From an uncultured bacterium (GTDB lineage Bacteria > Bacteroidota > Bacteroidia > Bacteroidales > CAIWKO01): a stretch of DNA of 57,040 bases. Location: contig CAIOYH010000040.1 in NCBI GenBank assembly GCA_903862465.1, positions 1-57,040 on the forward strand. Direction: 5' to 3'. The translations under genes and the position numbers were made by a program. Each line of letters starts with the position of its first letter. The stretch's first letter is position 1. Below, piece after piece: positions 28,836 through 37,685 of this stretch. The notes under the pieces are model-generated. The model saw only the letters and a program-made list of their open reading frames with translations, had not been told where the DNA came from and did not search any database.

Positions 28836-30193
28836 AGAATGTAATCATCATAGGCGCAGGCATTACCGGGCTTGCCACCGCGCATCACATCCATAAAGCA
28901 GGCAGTAATTTCTTGGTGTTGGAACAATCCGATCGTGTTGGAGGCGTCATCAATACCAACAAGGAGAAGGGATATATGTATGAAGAAGGTCCCAATTCGG
29001 GCGTGATTGGCAACGCTGAGGTCATCAATCTTTTTGAAGATTTGAAGGAGTTGTGCTCCTTAGAGGAAGCTAACGAGAATGTGAAACGTCGCCTGATTTT
29101 GAAGAATGGGAAGTGGGAGGCATTGCCTTCGGGGCTGAAGGCGGCTGTCAAAACGCCTTTGTTTACGCTCAACGATAAGTTCAGAATATTGGGCGAGCCT
29201 TTTCGCTCTCGTGGCAAGAATCCGCATGAGACGCTTGCCGACTTGGTGAAACGCCGACTTGGACAAAGCTTTTTGGATTATGCTATCGACCCGTTCATCA
29301 TCGGCGTGTATGCAGGCGATCCGAATCGTTTGGTGCCCAAGTATGCGCTGCCCAAGCTCTATAATTTGGAGCAGGACTACGGCAGCTTCATCGGGGGAAC
29401 TATCAAGAAAAGTTTCGCTAAAAAGACAGAGGAAGCCAAGAAGGTGACGCGCGGCGTGTTCTCGGTGAAGGGCGGTTTGTCGTCTTTGATTGATGCGCTG
29501 TATCAAAAGATTGGCAAGGGAAATGTGGTGCTCGAATGTTCGGATATCGAGGTGATGCCGAGGAATAATCATTTCATTGTTTCCTATAAAGATAAAAACG
29601 GAAAGACCATCGAAATTGAAACTAACAAGGTGATTTCAACCGTTGGAGCTTATCAAATTGATAAGATTGCACCCTTCATCCATCAAGATACTATTAAGAA
29701 AATCAAAGCTTTGCACTATACCAAAGTGATTGAAGTGGTGTTGGGATTTGATACATGGAACGGCATCCCCTTGGAGGCTTTTGGCGGTTTGATTCCCTTC
29801 AAAGAACAGCGCGACCTGCTTGGGGTGCTTTTTATGTCATCGCTTTTCAGCGATAGAGCACCCAAAGATGGCGCTTTGTTTTCCATTTTTCTCGGAGGCG
29901 TTCGTCGTCAGGAAATTTATAAAATGAACGATCAAGAGATAGAAGCCATTTTGAAACGCGAGATGTGCGATTTGATGCAGATCAAAGATTATAAACCTAA
30001 TCTATTGAAAATCATCCGTCACGAATGGGCAATTCCACAGTACGAGGCAGACAGCGGCAAGCGATTCAAGGCGATAGAAGCAGTTGAGCAACAATATCCG
30101 GGCTTCGTCATAGGCGGAAATCTTCGCAACGGTATAGGTATGGCTGACCGTATTCTCCAAGCCAAAATGTTGGCAGATGCGGTGCTTATATAA
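28832..30193 (+). CDS. hemY: Protoporphyrinogen oxidase, FAD-dependent (HemY/PgoX type)
   Basis: Oxidises protoporphyrinogen IX. The ATG at 28832, overlapping the hemH stop, gives 453 residues with the FAD-binding motif VIIIGAGITGLATAHHI at the very N-terminus; an upstream start would be internal to hemH. Further family blocks are EEGPNSGVIGN, DYAIDPFIIGVYAGDPN and the C-terminal VIGGNLRNGIGMADRI. Many authors give the symbol hemG to this family. It uses oxygen, while HemN upstream does not. Confidence 0.93.
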   Translation: MKNVIIIGAGITGLATAHHIHKAGSNFLVLEQSDRVGGVINTNKEKGYMYEEGPNSGVIGNAEVINLFEDLKELCSLEEANENVKRRLILKNGKWEALPSGLKAAVKTPLFTLNDKFRILGEPFRSRGKNPHETLADLVKRRLGQSFLDYAIDPFIIGVYAGDPNRLVPKYALPKLYNLEQDYGSFIGGTIKKSFAKKTEEAKKVTRGVFSVKGGLSSLIDALYQKIGKGNVVLECSDIEVMPRNNHFIVSYKDKNGKTIEIETNKVISTVGAYQIDKIAPFIHQDTIKKIKALHYTKVIEVVLGFDTWNGIPLEAFGGLIPFKEQRDLLGVLFMSSLFSDRAPKDGALFSIFLGGVRRQEIYKMNDQEIEAILKREMCDLMQIKDYKPNLLKIIRHEWAIPQYEADSGKRFKAIEAVEQQYPGFVIGGNLRNGIGMADRILQAKMLADAVLI

Positions 30194-30202
30194 TATAAGG
30201 TA

Positions 30203-30276
30203 GAAAGTTTCGAGTTCATAGTTCGGAGTTACGAGTTTCATAAATCAAAAATTCACAAATCATAAATCTAAAATCA
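30203..30276. repeat. Low-complexity AT-rich repeat
   Basis: Words GAGTTCATAGTTCGGAGTT, then AAATCATAAATCTAAAATC. A related TTTTAGA tract occurs at 49321-49354 on the other strand. Function unknown. Confidence 0.45.
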
Positions 30277-30280
30277 AAGT

Positions 30281-30745
30281 ATGCTTATTGATATTGCGCC
30301 CACAGAAGGATTCTCCGTCATCAAACTTGTTCATACTGCGGTGAGTCTCACCTTTCTAGTGATTACCGTTTGGCTTTTCACGCGTTCCTTCAAGGGATAT
30401 TTCAAAGGCAAACCGTTTCTGCGCACCGACAAGCTCCTCTCCTTTGGGTTCATCATAAGTCTCTATACCCAATTGATTTTCGGGCTGATACTGTTCTCAA
30501 ACCTTGGGTCAGGCGTGGGCTATAACTATTGGGGCATAGCCGATTCCGTGAAGGTGGTGTCTAAACGCTTGTGGCCCGTAGAACATATTGTCTTGATGTT
30601 GTTTGCGCTCTTCATTGCCAATCTTGGATTAATCATCTCCATCAACACCAAGTCCGATAAAAATAAACATAAAAATATATTGGTCTATTACTCGATAGCT
30701 TTAGGCTTGATAATCTTTTCGTTGAGTGCTATCTATTTGTTTTAA
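30281..30745 (+). CDS. Four-helix membrane protein of the heme cluster (cytochrome-b-like)
   Basis: A 154-residue integral membrane protein with four hydrophobic segments (about 15-37, 53-75, 95-122, 132-153). Histidines His17 (KLVHTAVSLTF) and the one in RLWPVEHIVLMLFAL lie inside or at the edge of helices, as in heme-binding membrane proteins. I recall similar small proteins next to heme or cytochrome genes in Bacteroidota, often labelled cytochrome b. Position at the end of the operon supports a heme-related role, but the function is not established. Confidence 0.75.
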   Translation: MLIDIAPTEGFSVIKLVHTAVSLTFLVITVWLFTRSFKGYFKGKPFLRTDKLLSFGFIISLYTQLIFGLILFSNLGSGVGYNYWGIADSVKVVSKRLWPVEHIVLMLFALFIANLGLIISINTKSDKNKHKNILVYYSIALGLIIFSLSAIYLF

Positions 30746-30970
30746 GAAATAAATTCTTCGTAGGCAGTGCGCTGTCAAGCATTTTTAATTTTTTCCTTGG
30801 CGGGATAGGGTGCACGTCCATTATTTCGAAAAGTCTTTTTGAAAATACAGGACGTTTTGCTAGGGTGAAAAAATTTTATTTTTCTTTAGAAAGAAGAAGC
30901 ATGATGGTGATGCAAAAACGCATAGATGGCATACTCCGCATGAAGATTATGTTAAAAAGATTGCTTTTAA

Positions 30971-31434
30971 ATACCCTCGACGCATCGAAGCATACTAAAA
31001 GTGAGATTTTATATACCTGCGCAGCATCGAGTGTATCATAAATTCAACTTTTATATACCCTCGACGTATCAAAGGTTATATATATTTCATAATATATAAT
31101 ACTCTGCGCATCGAAGGTTATATAAAATGAATATTTACATACACTCTGCATATCGCCTATGTTAAAAAAATAAAAATATAATATCCTCGACACGTCGCAT
31201 ATAATAAAAATAGCATATTTCAATACCCTCGGCGCATCGAGGGTATTGTAAAAATAACTTTTTATAATACGCTGCACATCGAATAGTAGAAATAAATTCA
31301 ATTTATATATAATCGATGTATCGCTATTAGTGTTTAATTCATTTTATATAATACTCGACACATCGAAGCTAATGTAAAGTGGATTTTCTATAACACATTG
31401 CACGCGGAGTATTATTAAAGATTTTAGTTTATGT
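30971..31434. repeat. 42-bp tandem repeat array C
   Basis: About eleven units of 42-44 bp, starting near 30971, 31013, 31055, 31099, 31141, 31181, 31223, 31267, 31309, 31351 and 31393. Each unit opens with a GC-richer core such as ATACCCTCGACGCATCGAAG followed by an AT-rich stretch. Several cores are palindromic; the best is AATACCCTCG-GCGCAT-CGAGGGTATT at 31222-31247. Stops interrupt the plus strand. The minus strand reads through some units as 14-residue repeats, but without support as a gene. The flanks 30746-30970 and 31435-31861 hold no gene I can support. Confidence 0.85.
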
Positions 31435-31781
31435 ATAAAATGTATGATGATGATAGTATAAAAATAATTTTCGTAGCATATTTTGATTGACGGTACAGTA
31501 GATTATTTGTTTTGTATTCTCTCGTTATATCACTATTGATTTAGAAAATTAAAAGAAGAGATAAGTTCGAGTTGACAGTTAATTTGAAATGATTTTCAAT
31601 TGCAATGATAGCCTAGCTGTTTTATTCATTTTTGCTTTATGGATAATGCGCCATTCTAATTCCTTAGAAAAAACTTTTTCCAGAAAGGAAATACATGGGT
31701 GAAATTTTATTTTTAAAATTAGTGAAGAATATTCGATTAAAAATTTTCTAGAAAAATACAGCTTCATTTAATAATTTTGTG

Positions 31782-31789
31782 TAACTTTG
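31782..31789 (+). promoter_or_regulatory. Bacteroidota -7 box
   Basis: TAACTTTG matches TAnnTTTG, 73 bases before the start of the barrel protein at 31862. -33 box not clear. Confidence 0.35.
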
Positions 31790-31861
31790 TATAAAATTTC
31801 AGACCCCATTGCGGTATGGAAAATATTAATATTTGAAAGAATCAATAAAGCATAATCATTC

Positions 31862-32467
31862 ATGAAAAAATATATCGTACTATTTCTTTTTCTTTTTTAT
31901 TTCGCAGGGGCGTATGCACAGAAATTTAAAGGCGGATTATTTACAGGCATCGCTGCATCACAAATTTCCGGCGATCAACTCTCGGGATTCAACAAACCCG
32001 GATTGTTTGCAGGCGCTTTCACCAACATCGTATTCAAAGAAAAATATGGATTGCAATTGGAATTGTATTACATACAGAAGGGGAGCCGCAAAGTGTCGAA
32101 AAGTAATAGCATTGCTACTTACAAATTGAATCTTCAATATATTGAAATGCCCATTCTATTCAAATGGCAAATCGTAAAACGTTTTTATATAGAATTCGGA
32201 CCTGCCATAGGCGTGCTGATGAAAAATACGGGAGTGGAGAAAGATGGTTACGGAGTGGTGCCCAACTCTCAACGCCCAAAGTTCAATCGCTTTGATTATT
32301 GTGCTATTGGCGGGATAGGGGTGAACATCAGCAAACATTTTAAAGTCAATCTTCGCGGTGAAAGTTCTTTCATTCCCGTGCGTGTACCTCAAGTTGGCAC
32401 CTCATGGCGCTTAGACCGGCTGCAATATAACTCATCAATTTTATTATCTTTAATCTACGAAATCTGA
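31862..32467 (+). CDS. Outer-membrane beta-barrel protein (PorT-like)
   Basis: The 201-residue product has a signal peptide (MKKYIVLFLFLFYFAGAYA) and then alternating strands typical of the OMP_b-brl_2/PorT family: FTGIAASQISGDQLSGFNK, YGLQLELYYIQKGSRK and YIEMPILFKWQ. The C-terminus ends ILLSLIYEI, as in barrels. Its stop overlaps the ubiX start by one base (TGATG), an unusual pairing of a barrel with a flavin enzyme; expression coupling does not imply common function. Confidence 0.82.
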   Translation: MKKYIVLFLFLFYFAGAYAQKFKGGLFTGIAASQISGDQLSGFNKPGLFAGAFTNIVFKEKYGLQLELYYIQKGSRKVSKSNSIATYKLNLQYIEMPILFKWQIVKRFYIEFGPAIGVLMKNTGVEKDGYGVVPNSQRPKFNRFDYCAIGGIGVNISKHFKVNLRGESSFIPVRVPQVGTSWRLDRLQYNSSILLSLIYEI

Positions 32468-33036
32468 TGAAAAAGAAAATCGTGATAGGTGTAACAGGAG
32501 CTAGTGGCTCTATTTACGCTTTGAAATTATTTGAGAAGCTCGACACCCTCAAAGATTCGATTTCCGCCTGTGGCGTGGTGTTCTCTTCTAGTGCCGAAAC
32601 CGTTTTGGAATATGAATTGCAAAAGAAAAAACATGAAATAACGTCTTTTCCTATATACGAGAACACGGACTTCTTTGCTCCTTTCGCTTCAGGGTCTGCC
32701 AACTACGACACTATGATCGTTTGTCCCTGCACTATGGGCACCGTCGGCAGAATTGCACACGGCTTTGCCAACGACCTCTTGACGCGCGCCGCCGATGTAA
32801 TGTTGAAAGAAAAAAAACAATTGGTGTTGGTGGTACGTGAAATGCCCTACAACCTAATTCACATAGAGAACTTTAAGTCGCTAATCTCCGCAGGAGCTGT
32901 CATTTGTTCGGCGTCGCCTTCCTTTTATTCAAAACCACAAACCATAGACGCCTTAATCGAAACGGTCATCAACAAGGTGTTGCACCTTGCGGGCTTCTCT
33001 CACAAGTCCTATGAGTGGGGCGCAGAAGAAGCATAA
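32467..33036 (+). CDS. ubiX: Flavin prenyltransferase UbiX
   Basis: Makes prenylated FMN for UbiD-type decarboxylases. The 189-residue product has VIGVTGASGSIYALKLF, then CPCTMGTVGRIAHGFANDLL and VVREMPYNLIHIEN, which are the FMN and prenyl-phosphate binding regions. Length is normal. No ubiD gene is visible within the window. It ends 20 bases from a convergent gene. Confidence 0.93.
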   Translation: MKKKIVIGVTGASGSIYALKLFEKLDTLKDSISACGVVFSSSAETVLEYELQKKKHEITSFPIYENTDFFAPFASGSANYDTMIVCPCTMGTVGRIAHGFANDLLTRAADVMLKEKKQLVLVVREMPYNLIHIENFKSLISAGAVICSASPSFYSKPQTIDALIETVINKVLHLAGFSHKSYEWGAEEA

Positions 33037-33056
33037 ACGACCGACTTTGTTTTTAA

Positions 33057-33383
33057 TTAAAAGAAATCGTCTTCATCCGACTTTCTCTTCTTAGGCTCAT
33101 CTTCCTCATCGGAAGCCTTCATCTCAGGATCCATAATATCTTGATGAGAAAACAATTGCTCATCAATCTTGTCGTTGGTGGCGGTGTCAATTTTTACATC
33201 CACTTTAATCAAATAGCTAGTATCTTGCGTATCCACAGTGATAGCGTAGAAAAAATCCTTGTTAGGTTTCGTCACTTTAAAAACATGATGTTGAAACCCA
33301 TCAGGGTATTTCTCATTCAAAGCTTCCTGTACTTCCTGCGAGATATTGCTGATATGAACAATAACATTTTTTTTATTTTCCAT
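33057..33383 (-). CDS. Small acidic conserved protein
   Basis: A 108-residue protein without signal peptide. The first 80 residues resemble a small conserved Bacteroidota family: an EVQEALNEKYPDGFQHHVF helix followed by DFFYAITVDTQDTSYLIKVD. The tail from residue 85 is strongly acidic with a basic patch (DEEDEPKKRKSDEDDFF). Function unknown. A promoter with both boxes lies 110 bases upstream. Confidence 0.75.
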   Translation of the reverse strand: MENKKNVIVHISNISQEVQEALNEKYPDGFQHHVFKVTKPNKDFFYAITVDTQDTSYLIKVDVKIDTATNDKIDEQLFSHQDIMDPEMKASDEEDEPKKRKSDEDDFF

Positions 33384-33493
33384 GATAGCGTAAAATATTT
33401 AAGTTCCTTATTAAAACGTTTCCACTAATCAAAAAATGTGCCGAATTACAATAAATTCAAAATAAATCGGCAATATTTTTTTTCAATTTTTTG

Positions 33494-33525
33494 CAAAAAT
33501 AAATCCATTTGTATTTAAAAACAAA
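33494..33525 (-). promoter_or_regulatory. Bacteroidota promoter for the small acidic protein
   Basis: On the minus strand, TTTG (33522-33525), a 20-bp spacer and TATTTTTG (33494-33501) match the -33/-7 consensus of this phylum. Confidence 0.55.
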
Positions 33526-33544
33526 TTATTTTACATAAATATGA

Positions 33545-34060
33545 CTATTCAGATTTCCGATTGAAAAATAAATACTGCGAAATGATGATGAAAACCATGG
33601 TAAACACCACATTATAAAGTGCATGCTTCAAGGTCTCAAAGAAATCTGTGAAACGGAATATTTCCAGATAGAACAAGCAAACATGATGGGCTGTTGTCAG
33701 TATCAAAGCATATAGGAAAAACCATTTGAACCCGGAGTTTTGAATTCCGGGTTGCGTGCCTGCCTCATTGTCCGATTTCGTAGAAACTACATTCTGTGCC
33801 CATGGACTCAGGTAGGCAATTAAAACAGTTGCCGCGGTGTGTATCCCTCCAGAATTTGAAAAAATATCTATGCATAACCCCAGCAGAAAACCGGAAATAA
33901 GAATTATCCAACGTGGTGTGTTAAAAGGCAACAACAGGATAAACAAAATATAGATAAACGGAGTGATGAATGAAAATACTTCAATATTATTGAATACCAG
34001 TACTTGCAGTAATACAAGCCCGATAAATCTTATAATATTTCTGATAATAAGGTTATTCAT
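33545..34060 (-). CDS. mreD: Rod shape-determining protein MreD
   Basis: Integral membrane partner of MreC in the elongation machinery. The 171-residue product has about five hydrophobic helices (IIRFIGLVLLQVLVFNNI, FIYILFILLLPF, WIILISGFLLGLCID and two C-terminal ones) and the typical DIFSNSGGIHTAATVLIAYL segment. Its start overlaps the mreC stop by eight bases. No rodA or pbp2 follows. Confidence 0.88.
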   Translation of the reverse strand: MNNLIIRNIIRFIGLVLLQVLVFNNIEVFSFITPFIYILFILLLPFNTPRWIILISGFLLGLCIDIFSNSGGIHTAATVLIAYLSPWAQNVVSTKSDNEAGTQPGIQNSGFKWFFLYALILTTAHHVCLFYLEIFRFTDFFETLKHALYNVVFTMVFIIISQYLFFNRKSE

Positions 34061-34883
34061 TCTGTGAGCGTTTTTCTAGTTCGTTTAATTCATCTTTCAT
34101 GAGATTATTAATAACATAAACGTAAGAGATATTGTTGAAGTCATTAAAAAGTTTGACTCGAATCTCATAGAAATCTTTACCTTTATTAATCTCATACGAA
34201 TAAATAGACCCGATTAAGATCCCCTCAGGAAACATCATCGAATAGCCACTGCTGATGATGGTGTCTCCTACAGAAATCTTTACGTGGGCAGGAACATCTT
34301 TCAAGGTAACCACGCGATAGTCATCACCTTTCCAGATGATGGTGCCGACATTATCATTTTTCTTTATTTTAGCCGATATCTTTGTCTTTGAATGCAAGAG
34401 AGACGTAACAGAACAGAAATTATCCGACACGTCTTTTACAATACCAATTATCCCTTGAGAAGAAATAACGCCCATATTCTTTTTTATGCCATGCTTTAAT
34501 CCTTTGTTGAGGGTGAGATAATTATTTGCTCTATTGGATGTATTTGATATAACCTTTGCGCTGAAATAAGTGTATTGTTGTTGGTAAAGTGTGTCGTTCA
34601 CAACAAAAACTTTGTTGTTGGTCTTAATAAATGAACTCTTTTGAAGACTTAGCAAATGAGCATTTTCATCTGCCAAAGTTTTATTAATACTTGTCAATCC
34701 AATATAGTCAGTGATGCCACTTGAAAAACCATATATACCTCCAGAAATAGCATTTGCAGCAGAGAGTATGGAGGATTGTTGATAATAGCTATTTTGATAG
34801 ATGATAAGAAATGCAAAGAACTCCAGTAAAAGAAACAGGAAGAAATTATAATACTTAAATAAAAATTGAAGTAGAGGGCGCAT
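34053..34883 (-). CDS. mreC: Rod shape-determining protein MreC
   Basis: Periplasmic scaffold linking MreB to cell-wall synthases. The 276-residue product has one N-terminal helix (residues 11-30), a coiled-coil stretch (TSINKTLADENAHLLSLQ) and two beta-barrel domains with LTLNKGLKHGIKKNMGVISS and GDTIISSGYSMMFPEGI, both diagnostic. It lies 65 bp downstream of mreB in the same operon. Confidence 0.92.
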   Translation of the reverse strand: MRPLLQFLFKYYNFFLFLLLEFFAFLIIYQNSYYQQSSILSAANAISGGIYGFSSGITDYIGLTSINKTLADENAHLLSLQKSSFIKTNNKVFVVNDTLYQQQYTYFSAKVISNTSNRANNYLTLNKGLKHGIKKNMGVISSQGIIGIVKDVSDNFCSVTSLLHSKTKISAKIKKNDNVGTIIWKGDDYRVVTLKDVPAHVKISVGDTIISSGYSMMFPEGILIGSIYSYEINKGKDFYEIRVKLFNDFNNISYVYVINNLMKDELNELEKRSQNE

Positions 34884-34948
34884 AATATCAATATATTTCA
34901 GCTACTATATTTTTCGCTGATAATCCCTGCAAAGATAACCAAAAAATA

Positions 34949-35971
34949 TTATTTAATAAGGAATGGAAACTTATCAAAATTCTTCAAAGCAATAGCAGTA
35001 CCTCTAGCAACCGCTTTGAGGGGATCTTCTGCAATATGAACAACAAGTTTTGTTTTCAGATGCAAACGTTTATCCAATCCACGTAACAAGGCACCGCCGC
35101 CTGCCAGATAAATTCCGGTACGATAAATATCGGCAGAAAGTTCCGGTGGAGTCATTTCCAAAGCATTAAGGACGGCGGTTTCTATCTTAACGATGGATTT
35201 GTCAAGGGCATGAGCAATCTCTGCATAGTTAACCATAATTTCTTTTGGAATACCCGTCAGCATATCTCGTCCATGAACTGCAAAGTCAGGAGGTGGATTG
35301 TCAATATCAGGAGTAGCAGCACCAACTTCAATCTTTATACGTTCTGCGGTACGTTCGCCTATATTAATATTGTGTTGTTTACGCATGTACTCCTCTATAT
35401 CTGCATTAAAGTCATCGCCTGCGATGCGAATAGATTTGTTATTCACAATGCCGCCAAGAGCAATAACTGCAATTTCGCTTGTACCGCCACCGATATCAAT
35501 AACCATGTTACCATTTGGCTCAAGTACATCAATACCAATACCAATAGCAGCTGCCATAGGTTCGTGTATCAAACGAACTTCTTTCGCACCGGCTTGTTCT
35601 GCTGAATCGCGCACCGCACGTTCTTCCACTTCGGTGATACCGGAAGGAATGCTAATAACCATTTTTAGAGCAGGCGGAAACAACACCCTTTTAGAGTTAA
35701 TCATTTTTATAAATGCCTTAATCATGATTTCTGCAGAGTGAAAATCAGCAATAACACCATCACGTAATGGACGAATCGTCCTGATATATTGATGTGTTTT
35801 GCCATGCATCATCATAGCTTTTTTTCCGACGGCTTCGGTTTTTCCTGTGATAAGGTTGATGGCAATAATGGAAGGTTCTTCCACAACGATCTTATCATTA
35901 TGAATAATAATAGTGTTGGCTGTCCCAAGGTCAATTGCGATTTCTTTAGTAAATAGTGACAAGAATCCCAT
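34949..35971 (-). CDS. mreB: Rod shape-determining actin homologue MreB
   Basis: MreB filaments guide lateral cell-wall growth. The 340-residue product has the actin-fold nucleotide motifs: phosphate 1 IAIDLGTANTIIIH, phosphate 2 MVIDIGGGTSEIAVI and adenosine TGIYLAGGGALLRGLDK, plus the GITEVEERAVRDSAEQAGA and IHEPMAAAIGIG blocks. It starts 14 bases after the purH stop. A rod-shaped or at least elongating cell is implied. Confidence 0.97.
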   Translation of the reverse strand: MGFLSLFTKEIAIDLGTANTIIIHNDKIVVEEPSIIAINLITGKTEAVGKKAMMMHGKTHQYIRTIRPLRDGVIADFHSAEIMIKAFIKMINSKRVLFPPALKMVISIPSGITEVEERAVRDSAEQAGAKEVRLIHEPMAAAIGIGIDVLEPNGNMVIDIGGGTSEIAVIALGGIVNNKSIRIAGDDFNADIEEYMRKQHNINIGERTAERIKIEVGAATPDIDNPPPDFAVHGRDMLTGIPKEIMVNYAEIAHALDKSIVKIETAVLNALEMTPPELSADIYRTGIYLAGGGALLRGLDKRLHLKTKLVVHIAEDPLKAVARGTAIALKNFDKFPFLIK

Positions 35972-35985
35972 GCTAGTTTTATTTA

Positions 35986-37503
35986 TTAGTGTTTAAAATG
36001 TCTAATTCCGGTTAATACCATTGAAACCCCGTTTTGGTTACAAAAATCAATGGATTTTTTATCATTTATTGAGCCCCCAGGTTGAATGACAGCTTTGATG
36101 CCTTCATGATATGCAATCTCAACACAATCAGGGAAAGGGAAGAAAGCATCGGATGCCATAACGGCATTATTCAAATCCTTGCCGAATTCTTTAGCTTTTT
36201 CAATGGCTTGTTTGAGTGCATCCACGCGCGAAGTTTGTCCTGTGCCATTCCCTAAAAGTTGTAGATTCCTTGCAAGTACAATAGTATTTGATTTCGTATG
36301 TTTTGAAATTTTGTTTGCAAATAGCAAATCTTCTATCGTTTTTGCATCGGGTACTGTCGATGAAACAATGTGAAGGTCTTCGGGTTTTTCAATGATACTA
36401 TCTTTATCTTGTTTGATAACTCCGTTCAGTATAGACTTAAACTGTATGGTGGGAAAACTAAATAGCTTTTGCTTTAATATGATTCGATTTTTCTTTTGAC
36501 TAAGTAATTCAATAGCTTGAGGTTGATAATCAGGAGCAATAATAACCTCAAAGAATAAGTTGTTGATTTCATTCGCGGTTTCAACATCCAAAGTTATATT
36601 GGTCACCAACACGCCTCCAAAAGCAGAGACAGGATCCCCAGCCAGAGCATCTTTCCATGCATCAACAAGTTTTTCGCGGCTTGCAATTCCACAAGCGTTT
36701 GTATGTTTCAATATAGCAAAAGTGGTGTCCGAAAAGTCAGCAATAAGATTTACGGCAGCTTCAATATCCGCAAGATTGTTGTAGGAAATACTCTTGCCGT
36801 TAAGCTGTTCAAATACTTCATCAAGGTTACCACAGAAAACTCCTTGTTGATGGGGATTTTCGCCATAACGAAGCCAAAGGTTGGTATCGTAACTTTGCTT
36901 GAAAGTAGGTATTTGGTTTTCTGAATTAAAATAATTGAATATAGCAGTATCATAGCTTGAGGAAACATTGAAGGCATGTGCAGCAAAGTTTTTTCTATCG
37001 GCTAAGTCGGTGCAGCCGTTTTTTTCTTTCAAGAGGTTCGCTAATGTTGCATAGTGTTTAGCCGAAGGGACTATCACCACATCGTTGAAGTTTTTGGCAG
37101 CAGCTCTAATCAAGGATATGCCACCAATATCAATCTTTTCAATGATATCTTCATCGGGAGCACCCGAAGCGAGGGTTTGTGCAAAAGGATATAAGTCAAC
37201 AATTACTAAATCAATCGGAGGAATAGCGAACTCTTTGGCTTGTTGTTGGTCGTCAGCATTGTCACGACGATATAAAATGCCTCCAAAGATTTTGGGGTGT
37301 AATGTCTTTACTCTACCGCCAAATATAGAAGGGAAAGAGGTCAGAGATTCCACAGCAATAGCATCTACACCAAGACTTTTAATATAGTCGAGCGTACCAC
37401 CTGTGGAGTATATTTGAATGTTCAGTTTTTGAAGTTCGCCAATGATATCGTCAAGACCGTTTTTGTGATAAACCGATATCAATGCGCTGCTAATCTTTTT
37501 CAT
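35986..37503 (-). CDS. purH: Bifunctional AICAR transformylase / IMP cyclohydrolase
   Basis: Last two steps of purine synthesis. The ATG at 37503 gives 505 residues beginning MKKISSALISVYHK; a TTG five codons upstream is less likely. The N-terminal IMP cyclohydrolase part has the MGS-like fold (IQIYSTGGTLDYI, GGRVKTLHPKIFGGIL). The transformylase part has RYGENPHQQG, AILKHTNACGIAS and a C-terminal PGGSINDKKSIDFCN and GIRHFKH end. The gene is the first of a unit with mreBCD. Confidence 0.96.
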   Translation of the reverse strand: MKKISSALISVYHKNGLDDIIGELQKLNIQIYSTGGTLDYIKSLGVDAIAVESLTSFPSIFGGRVKTLHPKIFGGILYRRDNADDQQQAKEFAIPPIDLVIVDLYPFAQTLASGAPDEDIIEKIDIGGISLIRAAAKNFNDVVIVPSAKHYATLANLLKEKNGCTDLADRKNFAAHAFNVSSSYDTAIFNYFNSENQIPTFKQSYDTNLWLRYGENPHQQGVFCGNLDEVFEQLNGKSISYNNLADIEAAVNLIADFSDTTFAILKHTNACGIASREKLVDAWKDALAGDPVSAFGGVLVTNITLDVETANEINNLFFEVIIAPDYQPQAIELLSQKKNRIILKQKLFSFPTIQFKSILNGVIKQDKDSIIEKPEDLHIVSSTVPDAKTIEDLLFANKISKHTKSNTIVLARNLQLLGNGTGQTSRVDALKQAIEKAKEFGKDLNNAVMASDAFFPFPDCVEIAYHEGIKAVIQPGGSINDKKSIDFCNQNGVSMVLTGIRHFKH

Positions 37504-37685
37504 GTATGACTGTGTCAAAAAATTTGTGCAAAGTTCGTAAAAATAAATGGATTAAATGAGTTTCTTAGTGAATTTTTTATTTGAAAGATAATTTCTCTAT
37601 GCAGCAGCGCAAAAAAGCAGTGGTTTCAAAGCATATTTTCTAGCAATAATTCAGCTGAAAGAGAGACAGAAACCTTCTTAAACCA

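Noticed and set aside
31044-31301. Minus-strand reading frame with 14-residue repeats
   Set aside because: It is explained by the 42-bp DNA period being a multiple of three; no family, no ribosome site and no codon bias. The similar frames in 46227-46463 and 42446-42855 are rejected for the same reason.
30971-31434. Possible CRISPR array
   Set aside because: Units vary over their whole length, so there are no constant repeats alternating with unique spacers, and no cas genes are near. The same holds for 17001-17215, 42610-42826, 46251-46500 and 53713-54130.
30841-31740. Possible direct repeats flanking array C (GGGTGAAA then ATTTTATTTTT at about 30863 and 31699)
   Set aside because: The similarity is short and mostly T-rich, so it could be chance; a proper alignment with composition control would be needed.
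31579-31767. 62-residue minus-strand frame in the gap after array C
   Set aside because: No recognised family, AT-rich and lysine-rich as random AT-rich DNA would be, and no promoter or ribosome site.
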